Source: Nocardioidaceae bacterium (GTDB taxonomy: Bacteria; Actinomycetota; Actinomycetes; Propionibacteriales; Nocardioidaceae). Taken from it: a stretch of DNA of 5,022 nt. The translations under genes were made by a program, and so were the position numbers. The stretch covers positions 1 through 5,022 of the forward strand of contig JAOPXA010000254.1 of assembly GCA_025965395.1 (NCBI GenBank), written 5' to 3'. Shown here one piece after another: positions 5,017 to 5,022 of the stretch (its first letter is position 1; each line of letters opens with the position of its first letter). Under the pieces are notes generated by a model that searched no databases, was not told the DNA's origin, and was given only the letters and a program-made list of their open reading frames with translations.

Positions 5017-5022
5017 TGGCGA
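5016..5022 (+). CDS. cysO: Start of the next operon gene, probably CysO (MoaD/ThiS-like sulfur carrier)
   Basis: Only ATGGCGA is visible, so the protein itself gives almost no evidence. The ATG overlaps the mec stop in TGATG and has GAAGGG upstream, so a gene start here is well supported. The identity comes from context only: in M. tuberculosis and many actinobacteria mec is followed by cysO (small ubiquitin-like sulfur carrier) and then cysM. Confidence 0.55.

Overview
The window is high-GC DNA from an actinobacterium. The evidence is the clpS-DUF2017-mec-(cysO) gene order, which matches the Mycobacterium tuberculosis Rv1331-Rv1335 neighbourhood, the DUF222/13E12-type gene, a mycobacterial-type LexA box, frequent GTG starts and an actinobacterial style of short intergenic repeat. 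I would guess Propionibacteriales (Nocardioides-like) or a relative, but the sequence alone does not fix the genus.

Layout. (1) Positions 1-853, minus strand: the N-terminal 284 codons of a DUF222 (13E12-repeat family) protein, cut by the window edge before the expected HNH nuclease domain. Its promoter has a near-perfect SOS box touching the -10 element, so the gene is probably DNA-damage inducible. (2) Positions 854-1177: a 324-base intergenic region holding that promoter, then a cluster of short repeats (one CCCTTCGACAAGCTCAGGG element and two 27-bp tandem units). (3) Positions 1178-1930, plus strand: a predicted ankyrin-repeat lipoprotein. (4) Positions 1927-3510, minus strand: a LuxR-type regulator with a long helical N-terminal region and, unusually, two tandem GerE/LuxR helix-turn-helix domains at the C-terminus. 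Genes 3 and 4 converge and share a CTAG as overlapping stop codons. (5) Positions 3511-3625: a divergent promoter region. (6) Positions 3626-5022, plus strand: clpS, a DUF2017 gene (4-nt overlap with clpS), mec (JAMM/MPN+ peptidase), and the first codons of a further gene, by context cysO (1-nt overlap with mec).

How the genes work together. The right-hand operon joins the ClpS adaptor (N-degron delivery to ClpAP/ClpCP) with the Mec peptidase, which in M. tuberculosis releases cysteine from the C-terminus of the sulfur carrier CysO. DUF2017 is a conserved but uncharacterised partner. The left half (SOS-controlled DUF222 gene, repeats, ankyrin lipoprotein, double-HTH regulator) looks like accessory sequence next to this conserved core. 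Three gene starts (luxR-type, clpS, mec) each have a -10-like hexamer six bases upstream of a GTG, suggesting leaderless transcripts. I see no convincing rho-independent terminator, tRNA, rRNA, CRISPR array or transposase.
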